Assembly (NCBI GenBank): GCA_964344495.1 | Contig: CAYFNI010000047.1 | Location: forward strand, 1-18,156 | Origin: UBA6136 sp964344495 | GTDB lineage: Bacteria; Pseudomonadota; Gammaproteobacteria; Methylococcales; Methylococcaceae | DNA length: 18,156 nucleotides | Direction of reading: 5' to 3' | Shown here: piece by piece, positions 8,598 through 16,598 of the stretch | Layout of the letters: each line of letters starts with the position of its first letter | Numbering within the stretch: position 1 is the first letter of the stretch | Made by a program: the position numbers and the translations under genes | Notes under the pieces: model-generated | What the model was told of the DNA's origin: nothing | Databases searched by the model: none | What the model saw: only the letters and a program-made list of their open reading frames with translations

Positions 8598-9839
8598 TCA
8601 GGGTTCGCCCAAGACCAGCTCCAGTTCACGATCTCCCGTCGGGGTGGCCTCAAATCCGCGTAGCTCCAGCACCCCGCGGGTATCCTGATCCACGACCAGG
8701 CGCGGCAGGCTTGGTTGCAAGCCGGGCCGACTGTCGGCGCCATGCTGAGCATGCACGACGGCGAATAGCGTTTCCTCCTGCTGGTGCAGTTCCGCCAGCG
8801 CGGCCGTCCCCTGAGGGTCCTCGGCGCTTAGCGCATGGCAGGATCTCGGCACACCTCGGCGGGCGCCGATGAGTGCGGTAAAGCCCCGTTCGGCGGTTTC
8901 TTGAGCCAGATGAAGAATCTGATTGACCAATGTGCGGGGCAGGATGAGCGGGGATGGCTGCTTCATGACGGGTTCAGGAGGGGTTGGGTGACGACATCCG
9001 TCATATCTTGCCACGGTCGCACGCCAGTGTCCCTGCAGATCGGCGTGATGCGTAATCTGTCCGTAACCCGCCTGGCGCAGGCGCTTGGCAACGCCCTCGG
9101 CCTGCTGGAAACCGTGTTCCAGCAGCAGCCAGCCATCGGGTTTGAGGTGTTGCCGGGCACCCGCAATCAGTGTGTCCAGGGCATCGAAGCCCTCGGCGCC
9201 TGAGGCCAGCGCCATGCGGGGTTCATGACGCAGGTCGCCGTGGCTGAGATGCGGGTCTGCTGCGGCAATGTAGGGCGGGTTGCTGATGATCAGGTCGAAG
9301 CGCTGTGCGGGATCGAGTGCGGCGAACCAGTCGCTCAGCAGCAGGCGCAGATGCAACAGCCCATGCCGGCGGGCATTGCGGGCGGCAATCGCCAGCGCCG
9401 CGGCGCTGGCGTCGATCGCGGTGATGCCGGCCCTGGGGCGTTCCGCTGCCAGGGTGATGGCCAGAATGCCGCTGCCGGTGCCGAGATCAAGCAGGTCGAC
9501 GGCGGTATTGGCGGGTATCCGCTCCAGTGCCAGTTCGACCAGCAGCTCCGTCTCCGGCCGGGGAATCAGTACGCCCGGCGCAACCTCGAATGATCGCGAC
9601 CAGAATTCCCGTTCGCCGGTGAGATAGGCAACCGGCCAGCCGGTCTGGCGGCGTTCGATCAGGTGTCGGAATTGATCCGACTCGGCCTGGGTCAGGGGTT
9701 TTTCCGGCCAGGCGCGCAGATGGCTGCGATCACAGCCCACTACGTGCATCAGCAGCACTTCGGCATCGAGCGCCGCGCTGTCGGAGCTCGCGGCGAGCTG
9801 CTGGCGGGCCCAGGCCAGCACCGCGGCGCGGGTATTCAT
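8598..9839 (-). CDS. prmC: PrmC (release factor glutamine methyltransferase) with in-frame C-terminal JAMM/Mov34-like domain
   Basis: Residues 1-280 form a complete PrmC/HemK, which N5-methylates the GGQ glutamine of release factors using SAM. Landmarks are the helical N-terminal domain, PRPETELLVE (93-102), the SAM site LLDLGTGSGILA (116-127) and the catalytic NPPY (187-190). The frame does not stop at the usual 277-290 residues but continues to 413. Residues 292-413 resemble M67-type Mov34/JAMM proteins: an ILPRTLVNQIL start, ALIGARRG (322-329) and LVVDQDTRGVLELRGFE (381-397). The catalytic JAMM residues appear lost: the HSHP core reads HAQHG (363-367), and the downstream Ser and Asp are not recognisable. 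Met292 (8966) could start a separate 122-residue protein, but no Shine-Dalgarno site precedes it. prfA ends four bases upstream, so the two are cotranscribed. The PrmC call is very sure; the C-terminal domain call is moderate. Confidence 0.9.
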   Translation of the reverse strand: MNTRAAVLAWARQQLAASSDSAALDAEVLLMHVVGCDRSHLRAWPEKPLTQAESDQFRHLIERRQTGWPVAYLTGEREFWSRSFEVAPGVLIPRPETELLVELALERIPANTAVDLLDLGTGSGILAITLAAERPRAGITAIDASAAALAIAARNARRHGLLHLRLLLSDWFAALDPAQRFDLIISNPPYIAAADPHLSHGDLRHEPRMALASGAEGFDALDTLIAGARQHLKPDGWLLLEHGFQQAEGVAKRLRQAGYGQITHHADLQGHWRATVARYDGCRHPTPPEPVMKQPSPLILPRTLVNQILHLAQETAERGFTALIGARRGVPRSCHALSAEDPQGTAALAELHQQEETLFAVVHAQHGADSRPGLQPSLPRLVVDQDTRGVLELRGFEATPTGDRELELVLGEP

Positions 9840-9843
9840 GGCC

Positions 9844-10926
9844 TCAATCCTCGGCCAGTTGAGCCAGGAGTTCCGCCTGATGTTCGCTGATCAGGGGTTC
9901 GATGACCGGATCGAGGTCCCCTTCCATGATCGCTTCCAGCTTGTAGAGCGTCAGGTTGATGCGGTGGTCGGTCAGCCGGCCCTGCGGAAAATTGTAGGTG
10001 CGGATGCGCTCCGAACGGTCACCGCTGCCGACCTGCAACTTGCGCGAGGCGGCGATTTCGGCGGATTGCTTGTCCTGTTCGGCGGAGAGAATGCGCGATT
10101 GCAGCAGGGACATGGCGCGGGCGCGGTTCTTGTGCTGGGAACGCTCATCCTGGCATTCGACCACGACGCCGGTGGGAATGTGCGTGATGCGAATGGCCGA
10201 TTCGGTCTTGTTGACGTGCTGGCCGCCGGCCCCAGAGGCGCGGTAGGTGTCGATGCGCAGGTCGGCGGGGTTGATGTCGAATTCCACCTCTTCCACCTCC
10301 GGCAGTACGGCGACGGTGCAGGCCGAGGTGTGGATGCGGCCTTGCGCTTCGGTGGCCGGTACCCGTTGCACGCGGTGGGTGCCGGCTTCGAATTTGAGTT
10401 GCGAGTAGACGTCCTGTCCGCTGATGCGCACGATGATTTCCTTGTAGCCGCCCAGATCGCCCTCGCTTTCACTCATGACATCCGTTTTCCAGCCTTTTTG
10501 TTCGGCATAGCGGACATACATGCGATACAAATCACCGGCGAACAGGGCCGCCTCGGCGCCGCCGGTGCCGGCGCGGACTTCGAGGAAGATGTTGCGTTCG
10601 TCGTTGGGGTCGCGTGGCAGCAGCAGGACCTGCAGGTCCTGTTCCAGCTGCTCCTGCCGGGTGGCGGCTTCGGCCAGTTCATCCTTGGCCAGGGCCCGTA
10701 CATCGGGGTCTGGATCTTCGGCCAGGCTGCGCGCGTAGTCGAGGGCTTCAAGGGTGTCCAGATAGTCGCGGAAGACCGTGACGACGGGATTGAGCTGGGC
10801 ATATTCCCGGCTGAGTGAGCGAAAGCGGTCCTGATCGTTCTGGGTGTCGGGTTCTGCCAGCAGGGCGGTAATTTCCTCGAATCGCTGCGAGAGGTGATCG
10901 AGCTTTTGGCGTATGGAGGCTTTCAC
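9844..10926 (-). CDS. prfA: Peptide chain release factor 1 (RF1)
   Basis: Recognises UAA and UAG stop codons on the ribosome and triggers peptide release. The 360-residue length matches E. coli RF1. The stop-reading tripeptide is PAT at 190-192 (in RVQRVPATEAQGR), which marks RF1 rather than RF2 (SPF). The GGQ motif is at 234-236 in SGAGGQHVNK; Gln236 is the PrmC methylation target, and prmC is the next gene. The long N-terminal coiled coil (about 1-100) is normal. The start is GTG at 10926, three bases after the hemA stop, so translation probably depends on coupling to hemA. Confidence 0.97.
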   Translation of the reverse strand: MKASIRQKLDHLSQRFEEITALLAEPDTQNDQDRFRSLSREYAQLNPVVTVFRDYLDTLEALDYARSLAEDPDPDVRALAKDELAEAATRQEQLEQDLQVLLLPRDPNDERNIFLEVRAGTGGAEAALFAGDLYRMYVRYAEQKGWKTDVMSESEGDLGGYKEIIVRISGQDVYSQLKFEAGTHRVQRVPATEAQGRIHTSACTVAVLPEVEEVEFDINPADLRIDTYRASGAGGQHVNKTESAIRITHIPTGVVVECQDERSQHKNRARAMSLLQSRILSAEQDKQSAEIAASRKLQVGSGDRSERIRTYNFPQGRLTDHRINLTLYKLEAIMEGDLDPVIEPLISEHQAELLAQLAED

Positions 10927-10929
10927 GAA

Positions 10930-12189
10930 TCAGTGGTTGTCCTTGAGTTGAAAAAGCTCGCGGGCGGCGGCTATCAGGTCGTGCCGCTCATGGACCCCGG
11001 CGTGCTTGAGTTGGGTGCTGGGTGTATGGGTCAGCTTGTTGGTGAGCAGGTTGGCCAGCAGCTCGAGTGCCTCGTCGGCGCTGCGGCCGGCCCGGAGACT
11101 CTGGCGGGCTTTTTCCAGCGACTCGTCGCGCAGCCGCTCGGCCTGGTCACGGAAGTCGCGAATGGTGCGGGTGGCGCCCTGAGCGCGGAGCCAGTCAAGA
11201 AAGTGGACGACTTCGATGTCGATGATCTCTTCGGCCTGCTTGGCGGCTTCCTGCCGCGAACGGAGGTTTTCTTCGACCGTGTTGCGGAGGTCATCCACGG
11301 TGTACAGGTACACATCGCGAAGGCTTTCGACTTCCGGCTCGATATCGCGCGGAACGGCCAGATCGACCATGAACATCGGTTTGTGGCGGCGGGCTTTGAG
11401 TGCACTCTCGACGCTGCCCTTGCCGAGGATCGGCAGCTGGCTGGCGGTGGAGGAAACGATGATGTCGGCGCGGGCAAGGTGTTTGGGCAGTTCCGACAAG
11501 GAGATGGCGAAGCCGTTGAACTGTTGGGCCAGCGCGTGGGCGCGGTCATAGGTGCGATTGGCGATGATGAGTTCGCCCAGCCGGTTTTCGGCCAGGTGGC
11601 GGGCGGTCAGTTCGATGGTTTCGCCGGCGCCGATCAGGATGGCGGTCTGCTGGCTGAGGTCTTCGAAAATCCGCTTGGCGAGTCGCACGGCGGCAAAGGC
11701 GACTGAGACCGGGCTGCTGCCGATGGCCGTATCGGTCCGTACCTTTTTGGCGGCCGCAAAGGTGTGCTGGAAGAGCTTGCTGAGCGTCTTGCCGAGGGTG
11801 CCGGCTTCGGTTGCAGCCTGGTAGGCGGTCTTCATCTGGCCGAGGATTTGCGGTTCGCCGAGGACCATCGAATCCAGGCCCGAGGCAACCCGGAACATGT
11901 GCCGGATGGTGGCGGAATCGGTGTGCGTATAGAGGTAGGGGCTGAATTCGGCCGGATCAAGCTGTTGCCGTGCTGCAATCCAGTCCACCAGGCGCGGGGG
12001 CGGTGTATCTTCCAGGCCGCAGTAGAACTCGGTCCGGTTGCAGGTCGAGAGAATGGCGGCTTCGGCGACGCCCGGCAGCCGGTTGAGCCCGCGCAACGCA
12101 TCGACGATACCCTCGGCCGGGAAAACGAGACGTTCCCGGACAGAGATCGGCGCGGTGTTGTGGTTTAATCCAAGGGTGATGATGGCCAT
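10930..12189 (-). CDS. hemA: Glutamyl-tRNA reductase
   Basis: First committed step of C5-pathway tetrapyrrole synthesis: NADPH reduction of Glu-tRNA to glutamate-1-semialdehyde. The 419-residue length is like E. coli HemA (418). The catalytic Cys50 sits in LSTCNRTE (47-54). The catalytic-domain motif GLDSMVLGEPQILGQMK is at 104-120 and the NADPH-binding turn LIGAGE at 185-190. The C-terminal helical dimerisation region is complete. The open frame runs back to 12435, but the protein begins MAIITLGLNHNTAPISVRE in the family, giving ATG 12189. A second ATG at 12198 adds only MSR. Neither has a strong ribosome site. hemA-prfA-prmC are separated by 3 and 4 bases, a tight operon divergent from the TPR-lolB genes. 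Confidence 0.97.
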   Translation of the reverse strand: MAIITLGLNHNTAPISVRERLVFPAEGIVDALRGLNRLPGVAEAAILSTCNRTEFYCGLEDTPPPRLVDWIAARQQLDPAEFSPYLYTHTDSATIRHMFRVASGLDSMVLGEPQILGQMKTAYQAATEAGTLGKTLSKLFQHTFAAAKKVRTDTAIGSSPVSVAFAAVRLAKRIFEDLSQQTAILIGAGETIELTARHLAENRLGELIIANRTYDRAHALAQQFNGFAISLSELPKHLARADIIVSSTASQLPILGKGSVESALKARRHKPMFMVDLAVPRDIEPEVESLRDVYLYTVDDLRNTVEENLRSRQEAAKQAEEIIDIEVVHFLDWLRAQGATRTIRDFRDQAERLRDESLEKARQSLRAGRSADEALELLANLLTNKLTHTPSTQLKHAGVHERHDLIAAARELFQLKDNH

Positions 12190-12216
12190 CCGGCTCATGG
12201 GGGACGTGATTCGGAC

Positions 12217-12222
12217 TATAAT
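12217..12222 (+). promoter_or_regulatory. Consensus -10 box upstream of the TPR lipoprotein gene
   Basis: A perfect TATAAT occurs in the 157-base gap between hemA and the divergent TPR gene. No good -35 hexamer is found 16-18 bases upstream (CTCATG at 17), so strength is uncertain. Transcription would start near 12229, giving a leader of about 118 bases. Confidence 0.35.
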
Positions 12223-12250
12223 TCTAAGGACAAATCCCGTTCCGGGCCAA
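12221..12250 (-). promoter_or_regulatory. Candidate sigma-70 promoter of hemA-prfA-prmC
   Basis: On the minus strand TTGGCC (12250-12245, 4 of 6 matches) and TAGAAT (12226-12221, 5 of 6 matches) are 18 bases apart. A start near 12214 gives a 25-base leader before hemA. The -10 region overlaps the plus-strand TATAAT, so the two divergent promoters may compete for polymerase. Confidence 0.45.
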
Positions 12251-12346
12251 GGTGATTCGGTGCCAGGCATCAGGCGGGATGCCACGATCCGGCGCTGGAT
12301 CCGTTCCCGAATTCCTTTTTGGTTGTACTGCGAGGCGTTGCCACGA

Positions 12347-14086
12347 GTGGTTAAAAGTCTGGTTTTCTGTCTGTTGTCGGTTGCGTTGTGGGCGTCCGGC
12401 TGCAACGGTGTCAATTCTTCTCCCGATGTGGGCACGACGGACGGGCATCGGGCCAGCCAGCCACCTCCGGCACCGCCCGAGGGTGAGGCCGAACCCCTTT
12501 ATCTGATGCTGGTGGGGGAAATCGCCGGCCAGCGAGGACAATTCGATGTGGCGCTGGCGCACTATCTGCAGCTGATCCGGCTGGTGCCGGACGCACGTAT
12601 CGCTGAGCGCGCCACGCAAATCGCGCTGTACGTCAAGGATGTCGACAAGGCGCGGGAGGCGGCCACTGTCTGGGCGGAGCGGGATCCCGGCAGTCTTGCG
12701 GCACACCGTCTCAAGCTGGTACTCGATATCAAGTCCGGTGATACGGATGCGGCCGTCGAGGAGTTCGGCCGGCTGCTTGAGCTGAAGGATCCCGAACTGG
12801 AGACCACGCTGATTGAGATGGTGAAGTGGCTGGATGCCGAGATGCCTCAGGAACAGGCCATGCAGGTCATGCAGGCGTTGAGCGAGGCCTATCCGAAAGT
12901 CGCTGAGTTGCATTTTGCCTATGCCTTGCTGGCCAGCAACAAAAATGCGCTGATGACGGCGCGCAGCGAGACAGATCAGGCGCTGGCCTTGCGCCCGGAA
13001 TGGGGGCGCGGGTTGATGCTGCGGGCGCAGTTGTTGATGCAGGCCGGTGATGTCAAGGCGGCCCGCAGTGCGCTGGAAAAAGCCTTGAAGAGTGATCCCG
13101 GCAATGCCCGGGTCGGCTTGCTGTTTGCCCAGTTTCTGGCCAAGTCGGGTGATCTGAAGGCGGCCGAGCGCCAGCTGAAAAAGATCGTCGACAAGGATCT
13201 TGGTAATCACGATGCGCGGTTTGCGCTGGCCTCTGTCTGGATGGAAATGGGGCAGTACGACAAGGCGCGGCTTGAATTTCAGGCCTTGTCCGGTGATACC
13301 CGCTGGCAGTCGCAGGCCGACTTCTCGCTGGGACTGATTGAGGCCCGCGAGGGGCATGCCGAGCAGGCGTTGCGCCAATTCGATCGGGTTGGACCGGGGC
13401 CGCTCGAGTTCGATGCACGTTACAACAGCATTTCGGCGTTGATCAGCCTGCAGCGGGATGAGGAAGCGCGTGAGCGATTAGCCAAGGCGCGGCAGAGTTT
13501 CCCCAATGAACGGGTGCGTCTGTATCTGATCGAGGCGGAGATGCTGGCCAAGGACAAAAAGCTGGCGGATGCCTTCGAGGTGCTGGAGAGCGGCCTCAAG
13601 GATCGTCCGGGGGAGGCCGACCTGTTGTACGCACGGGCCTTGCTGGCCGAGCGGATGGGCAGGCTGGACGTGATGGAGGCCGATCTGCGTGCGGTACTGG
13701 AACACAAGCCGGACGATCCCGCGGTGCTCAATGCGCTCGGTTTTTCGCTGGCGGAACACCGGCCGGATAAGCTGGACGAGGCGGAAAAATACATCAAGGC
13801 CGCGCTCGACAAGCGCCCCGGTGACCCGGCGGTGATGGACAGCTATGGGTGGGTGCTGTACCTGAAGGGCCAGCCCAGTCAGGCCCTGGCCTATCTGAAG
13901 AAGGCCTATGGGCTGTTTGCGGATCCGGAAATTTCGGCCCACCTGGGCGAAGTGCTCTGGGTGCTGGGTCGGCATGATGAGGCCCGCAGAATCTGGGCCG
14001 AAGGGCTGAAAAAGGACGCCGATCAGGATGATCTCCTGCGGGTGAAGGAAAAATATCCGGACGGGTTCAGGGGGGCCGCCCGATGA
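12347..14086 (+). CDS. Tetratricopeptide-repeat lipoprotein
   Basis: A probable periplasmic scaffold; I know of no precise role. With GTG 12347 it has 579 residues. It starts with a signal MVKSLVFCLLSVALWASGC whose Cys19 would be lipidated, though the lipobox (ASGC) is not ideal. The rest is a run of TPR-type helical pairs, for example LYLMLVGEIAGQRGQFDVAL, AHYLQLIRLVPDARIAERA, ALALRPEWGRGLMLRAQLLM and the C-terminal YGWVLYLKGQPSQALAYLKK. GAGG lies 11 bases before GTG 12347; a TTG at 12338 is the alternative. The open frame reaches back into hemA, but those residues have no signal peptide. It overlaps lolB by four bases (ATGA), and the same TPR gene precedes lolB in Pseudomonas, which suggests envelope work. 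Confidence 0.85.
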   Translation: MVKSLVFCLLSVALWASGCNGVNSSPDVGTTDGHRASQPPPAPPEGEAEPLYLMLVGEIAGQRGQFDVALAHYLQLIRLVPDARIAERATQIALYVKDVDKAREAATVWAERDPGSLAAHRLKLVLDIKSGDTDAAVEEFGRLLELKDPELETTLIEMVKWLDAEMPQEQAMQVMQALSEAYPKVAELHFAYALLASNKNALMTARSETDQALALRPEWGRGLMLRAQLLMQAGDVKAARSALEKALKSDPGNARVGLLFAQFLAKSGDLKAAERQLKKIVDKDLGNHDARFALASVWMEMGQYDKARLEFQALSGDTRWQSQADFSLGLIEAREGHAEQALRQFDRVGPGPLEFDARYNSISALISLQRDEEARERLAKARQSFPNERVRLYLIEAEMLAKDKKLADAFEVLESGLKDRPGEADLLYARALLAERMGRLDVMEADLRAVLEHKPDDPAVLNALGFSLAEHRPDKLDEAEKYIKAALDKRPGDPAVMDSYGWVLYLKGQPSQALAYLKKAYGLFADPEISAHLGEVLWVLGRHDEARRIWAEGLKKDADQDDLLRVKEKYPDGFRGAAR

Positions 14087-14667
14087 GGTGCGGATGGCTG
14101 CTCGGTCCGATGGCGCTGATCCTGGCGGGTTGCGCAACGGTTAATACGGTGTCCGAGCCGGTGATTCTGCCGGATACCGTCACGGCGATCCGCACCTGGA
14201 GCATGGATGGCCGCATCGGCGTCAAGGCCAAGGATCAGGCCTGGCAGGCCAATCTGGTCTGGGAGCACGATCCGCAACAGGATCGTCTGCGCATTTCCGG
14301 CCCTCTGAATCAGGGGTTGGTCTCAGTGATCGTGCAGAAAGACCTGATCTATATCAACGAAGGCAACGGTGTCAGCGAGCTGTCCAAGGATCCGGATGCG
14401 GCACTGCGAAAAAAGCTGGGATTTGCCGTACCGTTGGGTAGCTTGCGTTACTGGATCATGGGGGTGCCCGATCCCGACCGCTCTTCATCGCCCTTGGGTT
14501 CTTCGACCGTTGCCGCTGATGCGGAGGGATTCCTTCAGTCTGGCTGGACCGTACAGCCGGATAAAATGGCCAATGTGAATGGCTGGATGCTGCCCCGGAC
14601 GCTGAACGTGCAGGGGGCGGGCGTGAAGCTGAAGATTCTTGCCGATAACTGGATGATCAAGGATTAA
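14083..14667 (+). CDS. lolB: Outer-membrane lipoprotein insertase LolB
   Basis: Takes lipoproteins from periplasmic LolA and inserts them into the outer membrane. The 194-residue precursor has a lipoprotein signal ending LILAGC with lipidated Cys17. The family pattern then follows: WSMDGRIGVKAKDQAWQANL (39-58), LRISGPLNQGLVSV, and LRYWIMGVPDPD, matching the LolB WxxxGRxGV and YWlxGxPxP signatures. Its ATG overlaps the TGA of the TPR gene, and AGGGGGG sits seven bases upstream. ispE starts one base after its stop. The lolB-ispE pairing is conserved in gammaproteobacteria and supports the call. Confidence 0.95.
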   Translation: MRCGWLLGPMALILAGCATVNTVSEPVILPDTVTAIRTWSMDGRIGVKAKDQAWQANLVWEHDPQQDRLRISGPLNQGLVSVIVQKDLIYINEGNGVSELSKDPDAALRKKLGFAVPLGSLRYWIMGVPDPDRSSSPLGSSTVAADAEGFLQSGWTVQPDKMANVNGWMLPRTLNVQGAGVKLKILADNWMIKD

Positions 14668-14668
14668 C

Positions 14669-15547
14669 ATGACGGAGATGGAATCGTTGCGCCTGCCGGC
14701 TCCGGCCAAGCTCAACCTGATGCTGCGGATCGTAGGGCGGCGCGAAGATGGGTATCACCTGCTGCAGACGGTATTCCGATTCATCGATTACTGCGACTGG
14801 ATCACGCTGCGGCCGACCATGGATGGCCGCGTGCGATTGGCGAACCCCCTGCCGGGTGTGCCGGAAGAGACTGACCTGACTGTGCGTGCCGCACGGGCTC
14901 TACAGGCAGCGACCGGATTGACGGAGTGCGGCGTGATCATCGAGATCGAGAAAAACCTGCCCATGGGCGGGGGGCTCGGTGGTGGGAGCTCGGATGCCGC
15001 CACGACCCTGCTGGGTTTGAACCGGTTGTGGGGCGCCCGGCTTGGTGTGTCCGAGCTCAAGTCCATCGGACTGGCGCTCGGTGCGGATGTGCCGGTCTTT
15101 ATCGAGGGCGTGGCCGCTTGGGCCGAGGGGGTCGGTGAGCATCTGACGCCGTTGGATCTGCCCGATGCCTGGTATGTCGTTGTTGTACCTGAGTGTCATG
15201 TGGCGACGGGGCAAATCTTTACGGCACCCAATTTGACAAGAAATAACCCGCCCATCACAATACGCGACTTTTTTGAGGGTTGTAGGGATAACCATTGCCT
15301 GCCGGTGGTGGCGGATCTCTACCCCGAAGTCGTTGCCGCCATGCGTGCCATCGATGCAGTCGGCGAAGCGCAGCTGACCGGCACCGGCGCGTGTGTGTTC
15401 GCTGAGTTCAAGCATGAGGCCGAGGCGCGAAAGGCCGCCGAGGCGCTGGGCCAACGCTGGAGCGCCATTGCAGCCAGGGGGTTGAACCACTCCCCGGTGC
15501 ATGCGTTGCTCGGTCGCGACGATGATGCTGCTTTAATTGGGGCGTAG
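14669..15547 (+). CDS. ispE: 4-diphosphocytidyl-2-C-methyl-D-erythritol kinase (IspE)
   Basis: GHMP-family kinase that phosphorylates CDP-methylerythritol in the MEP isoprenoid pathway. The 292 residues include PAPAKLNLMLRIVGRREDGY (10-29) with catalytic Lys14, the ATP loop NLPMGGGLGGGSSDAATTL (96-114), catalytic Asp140 in LGADVPVF (137-144), and the C-terminal LTGTGACVFAEF. ATG 14669 has AGGA five bases upstream, within the end of lolB. The stop codon (15545-15547) lies inside tRNA-Gln: the last three sense codons and the stop fall in or at the tRNA acceptor stem. A sigma-70-like promoter within the gene (15233-15261) probably serves tRNA-Gln and prs. Confidence 0.96.
   Translation: MTEMESLRLPAPAKLNLMLRIVGRREDGYHLLQTVFRFIDYCDWITLRPTMDGRVRLANPLPGVPEETDLTVRAARALQAATGLTECGVIIEIEKNLPMGGGLGGGSSDAATTLLGLNRLWGARLGVSELKSIGLALGADVPVFIEGVAAWAEGVGEHLTPLDLPDAWYVVVVPECHVATGQIFTAPNLTRNNPPITIRDFFEGCRDNHCLPVVADLYPEVVAAMRAIDAVGEAQLTGTGACVFAEFKHEAEARKAAEALGQRWSAIAARGLNHSPVHALLGRDDDAALIGA
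15233..15261 (+). promoter_or_regulatory. Sigma-70 promoter inside ispE, probably for tRNA-Gln and prs
   Basis: A perfect TTGACA (15233-15238) and CACAAT (15256-15261, 4 of 6 matches) are 17 bases apart. Transcription from near 15268 would give tRNA-Gln and then prs with a leader of roughly 375 bases. As I recall, E. coli prs is also transcribed from a promoter within the upstream ispE gene, with a long leader, which fits. The surrounding DNA is locally AT-rich. Confidence 0.55.
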
Positions 15548-15612
15548 CCAAGCGGTAAGGCACCGGGTTTTGATCCCGGCATGCCCAGGTTCGAATCCTG
15601 GCGCCCCAGCCA
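15538..15612 (+). tRNA. tRNA-Gln (anticodon TTG)
   Basis: A complete 75-base gene including encoded CCA. Acceptor arm TGGGGCG (15538-15544) pairs with CGCCCCA (15602-15608), the discriminator is G15609 and CCA is at 15610-15612. The anticodon stem CCGGG/CCCGG encloses the loop TTTTGAT with anticodon TTG. The T arm has GGTTCGAATCC. Its first ten bases overlap the 3' end of ispE. A tRNA-Gln is also found between ispE and prs in Pseudomonas. Confidence 0.96.
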
Positions 15613-15644
15613 TTTCGGCTGTTTCTCTCTTAGGAGCTGAGTGA

Positions 15645-16598
15645 GTGTCCGACGCCACGTTCATGGTGTTCTCGGGAAATGCCAATCTGCCTTTGGCGAA
15701 GGGTATTGTGCGTGCCTTGAATATGCGGCTGGGTCAGGCAACGCTGGGACGTTTTTCGGATGGCGAGATTTCCTTTGAGATTGAGGAAAACGTTCGTAAT
15801 CGCGAAGTTTTCATTGTTCAGCCGACCTGTTCCCCGGTCAATGAAAACCTGATGGAGTTGCTGGTGATGATCGACGCCTTTCGTCGGTCTTCTGCGGCTG
15901 TCATCACCGCCGTCATTCCCTACTACGGATACTCGCGCCAGGATCGCCGTATACGCTCGGCTCGAGTACCGATCGCGGCCAAACTTGCGGCCCGCATGAT
16001 TTGTGCGGCTGGCGCAGACCGGGTGCTGACGGTCGATTTGCATGCAGACCAGATTCAGGGCTTCTTCGATGTGCCGGTCGACAATGTCTATGCCTCCCCG
16101 ATTTTGCTGGGGGATGTCTGGCGCCAGCAATATCAGAATCTGATGGTGGTTTCGCCCGATGTCGGTGGTGTGGTGCGGGCAAGGGCGCTGGCCAAGCGCC
16201 TGGATGAGGCGGATCTGGCAATCATCGACAAGCGACGACCGAAGGCGAATGAAGCCAAGGTGATGAATATTATCGGCGATGTTGCAGGGCGGACTTGCAT
16301 CATGGTGGATGATCTGGTGGATACGGCCGGTACCCTCTGCAAGGCGGCCGAGGCACTGAAAGACAATGGCGCCCTCAAGGTCGTCGCCTATTGCACCCAT
16401 CCCGTGCTATCGGGCAAGGCGTTGGAGAATATCAACGCTTCAGTGCTCGACGAGTTGGTGGTAACCGATACCATCCCTTTGCGTCTCGAGTCCCGTCATT
16501 GCACGAAGATTCGCCAGCTCAGCGTGGCTGAGATGTTGGCTGAAACGATTCGCCGCATCGCCTATGGCGAGTCGGTGAGTTCGATGTACGTCGATTAA
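15645..16598 (+). CDS. prs: Ribose-phosphate pyrophosphokinase (PRPP synthetase)
   Basis: Makes phosphoribosyl pyrophosphate from ribose-5-phosphate and ATP, feeding purine, pyrimidine, His, Trp and NAD synthesis. The 317 residues compare with 315 in E. coli. Landmarks are FSDGEISFEIEENVRNREVF (37-56), YYGYSRQDR (93-101), DLHADQIQGFFDVPVDN (131-147) with the catalytic His133, and the PRPP loop VDDLVDTAGT (221-230). The start is GTG 15645, with AGGAG eight bases upstream; the next Met would remove conserved N-terminal residues. It follows tRNA-Gln by 32 bases and probably shares its transcript. Confidence 0.97.
   Translation: MSDATFMVFSGNANLPLAKGIVRALNMRLGQATLGRFSDGEISFEIEENVRNREVFIVQPTCSPVNENLMELLVMIDAFRRSSAAVITAVIPYYGYSRQDRRIRSARVPIAAKLAARMICAAGADRVLTVDLHADQIQGFFDVPVDNVYASPILLGDVWRQQYQNLMVVSPDVGGVVRARALAKRLDEADLAIIDKRRPKANEAKVMNIIGDVAGRTCIMVDDLVDTAGTLCKAAEALKDNGALKVVAYCTHPVLSGKALENINASVLDELVVTDTIPLRLESRHCTKIRQLSVAEMLAETIRRIAYGESVSSMYVD

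Noticed and set aside
9838..10818. Plus-strand open frame (326 codons) antisense to prfA
   Set aside because: It is the mirror of a conserved gene. It has no motifs and begins at the prmC start codon region by chance.
12038..12346. N-terminal extension of the TPR protein to ATG 12038
   Set aside because: It would overlap the hemA coding start by about 150 bases and bury the lipoprotein signal peptide internally. The GTG at 12347 gives a proper signal.
12224..13378. Minus-strand open frame (384 codons) antisense to the TPR gene
   Set aside because: The opposite strand encodes a clear TPR array with a lipoprotein signal; this frame has low-complexity basic content.
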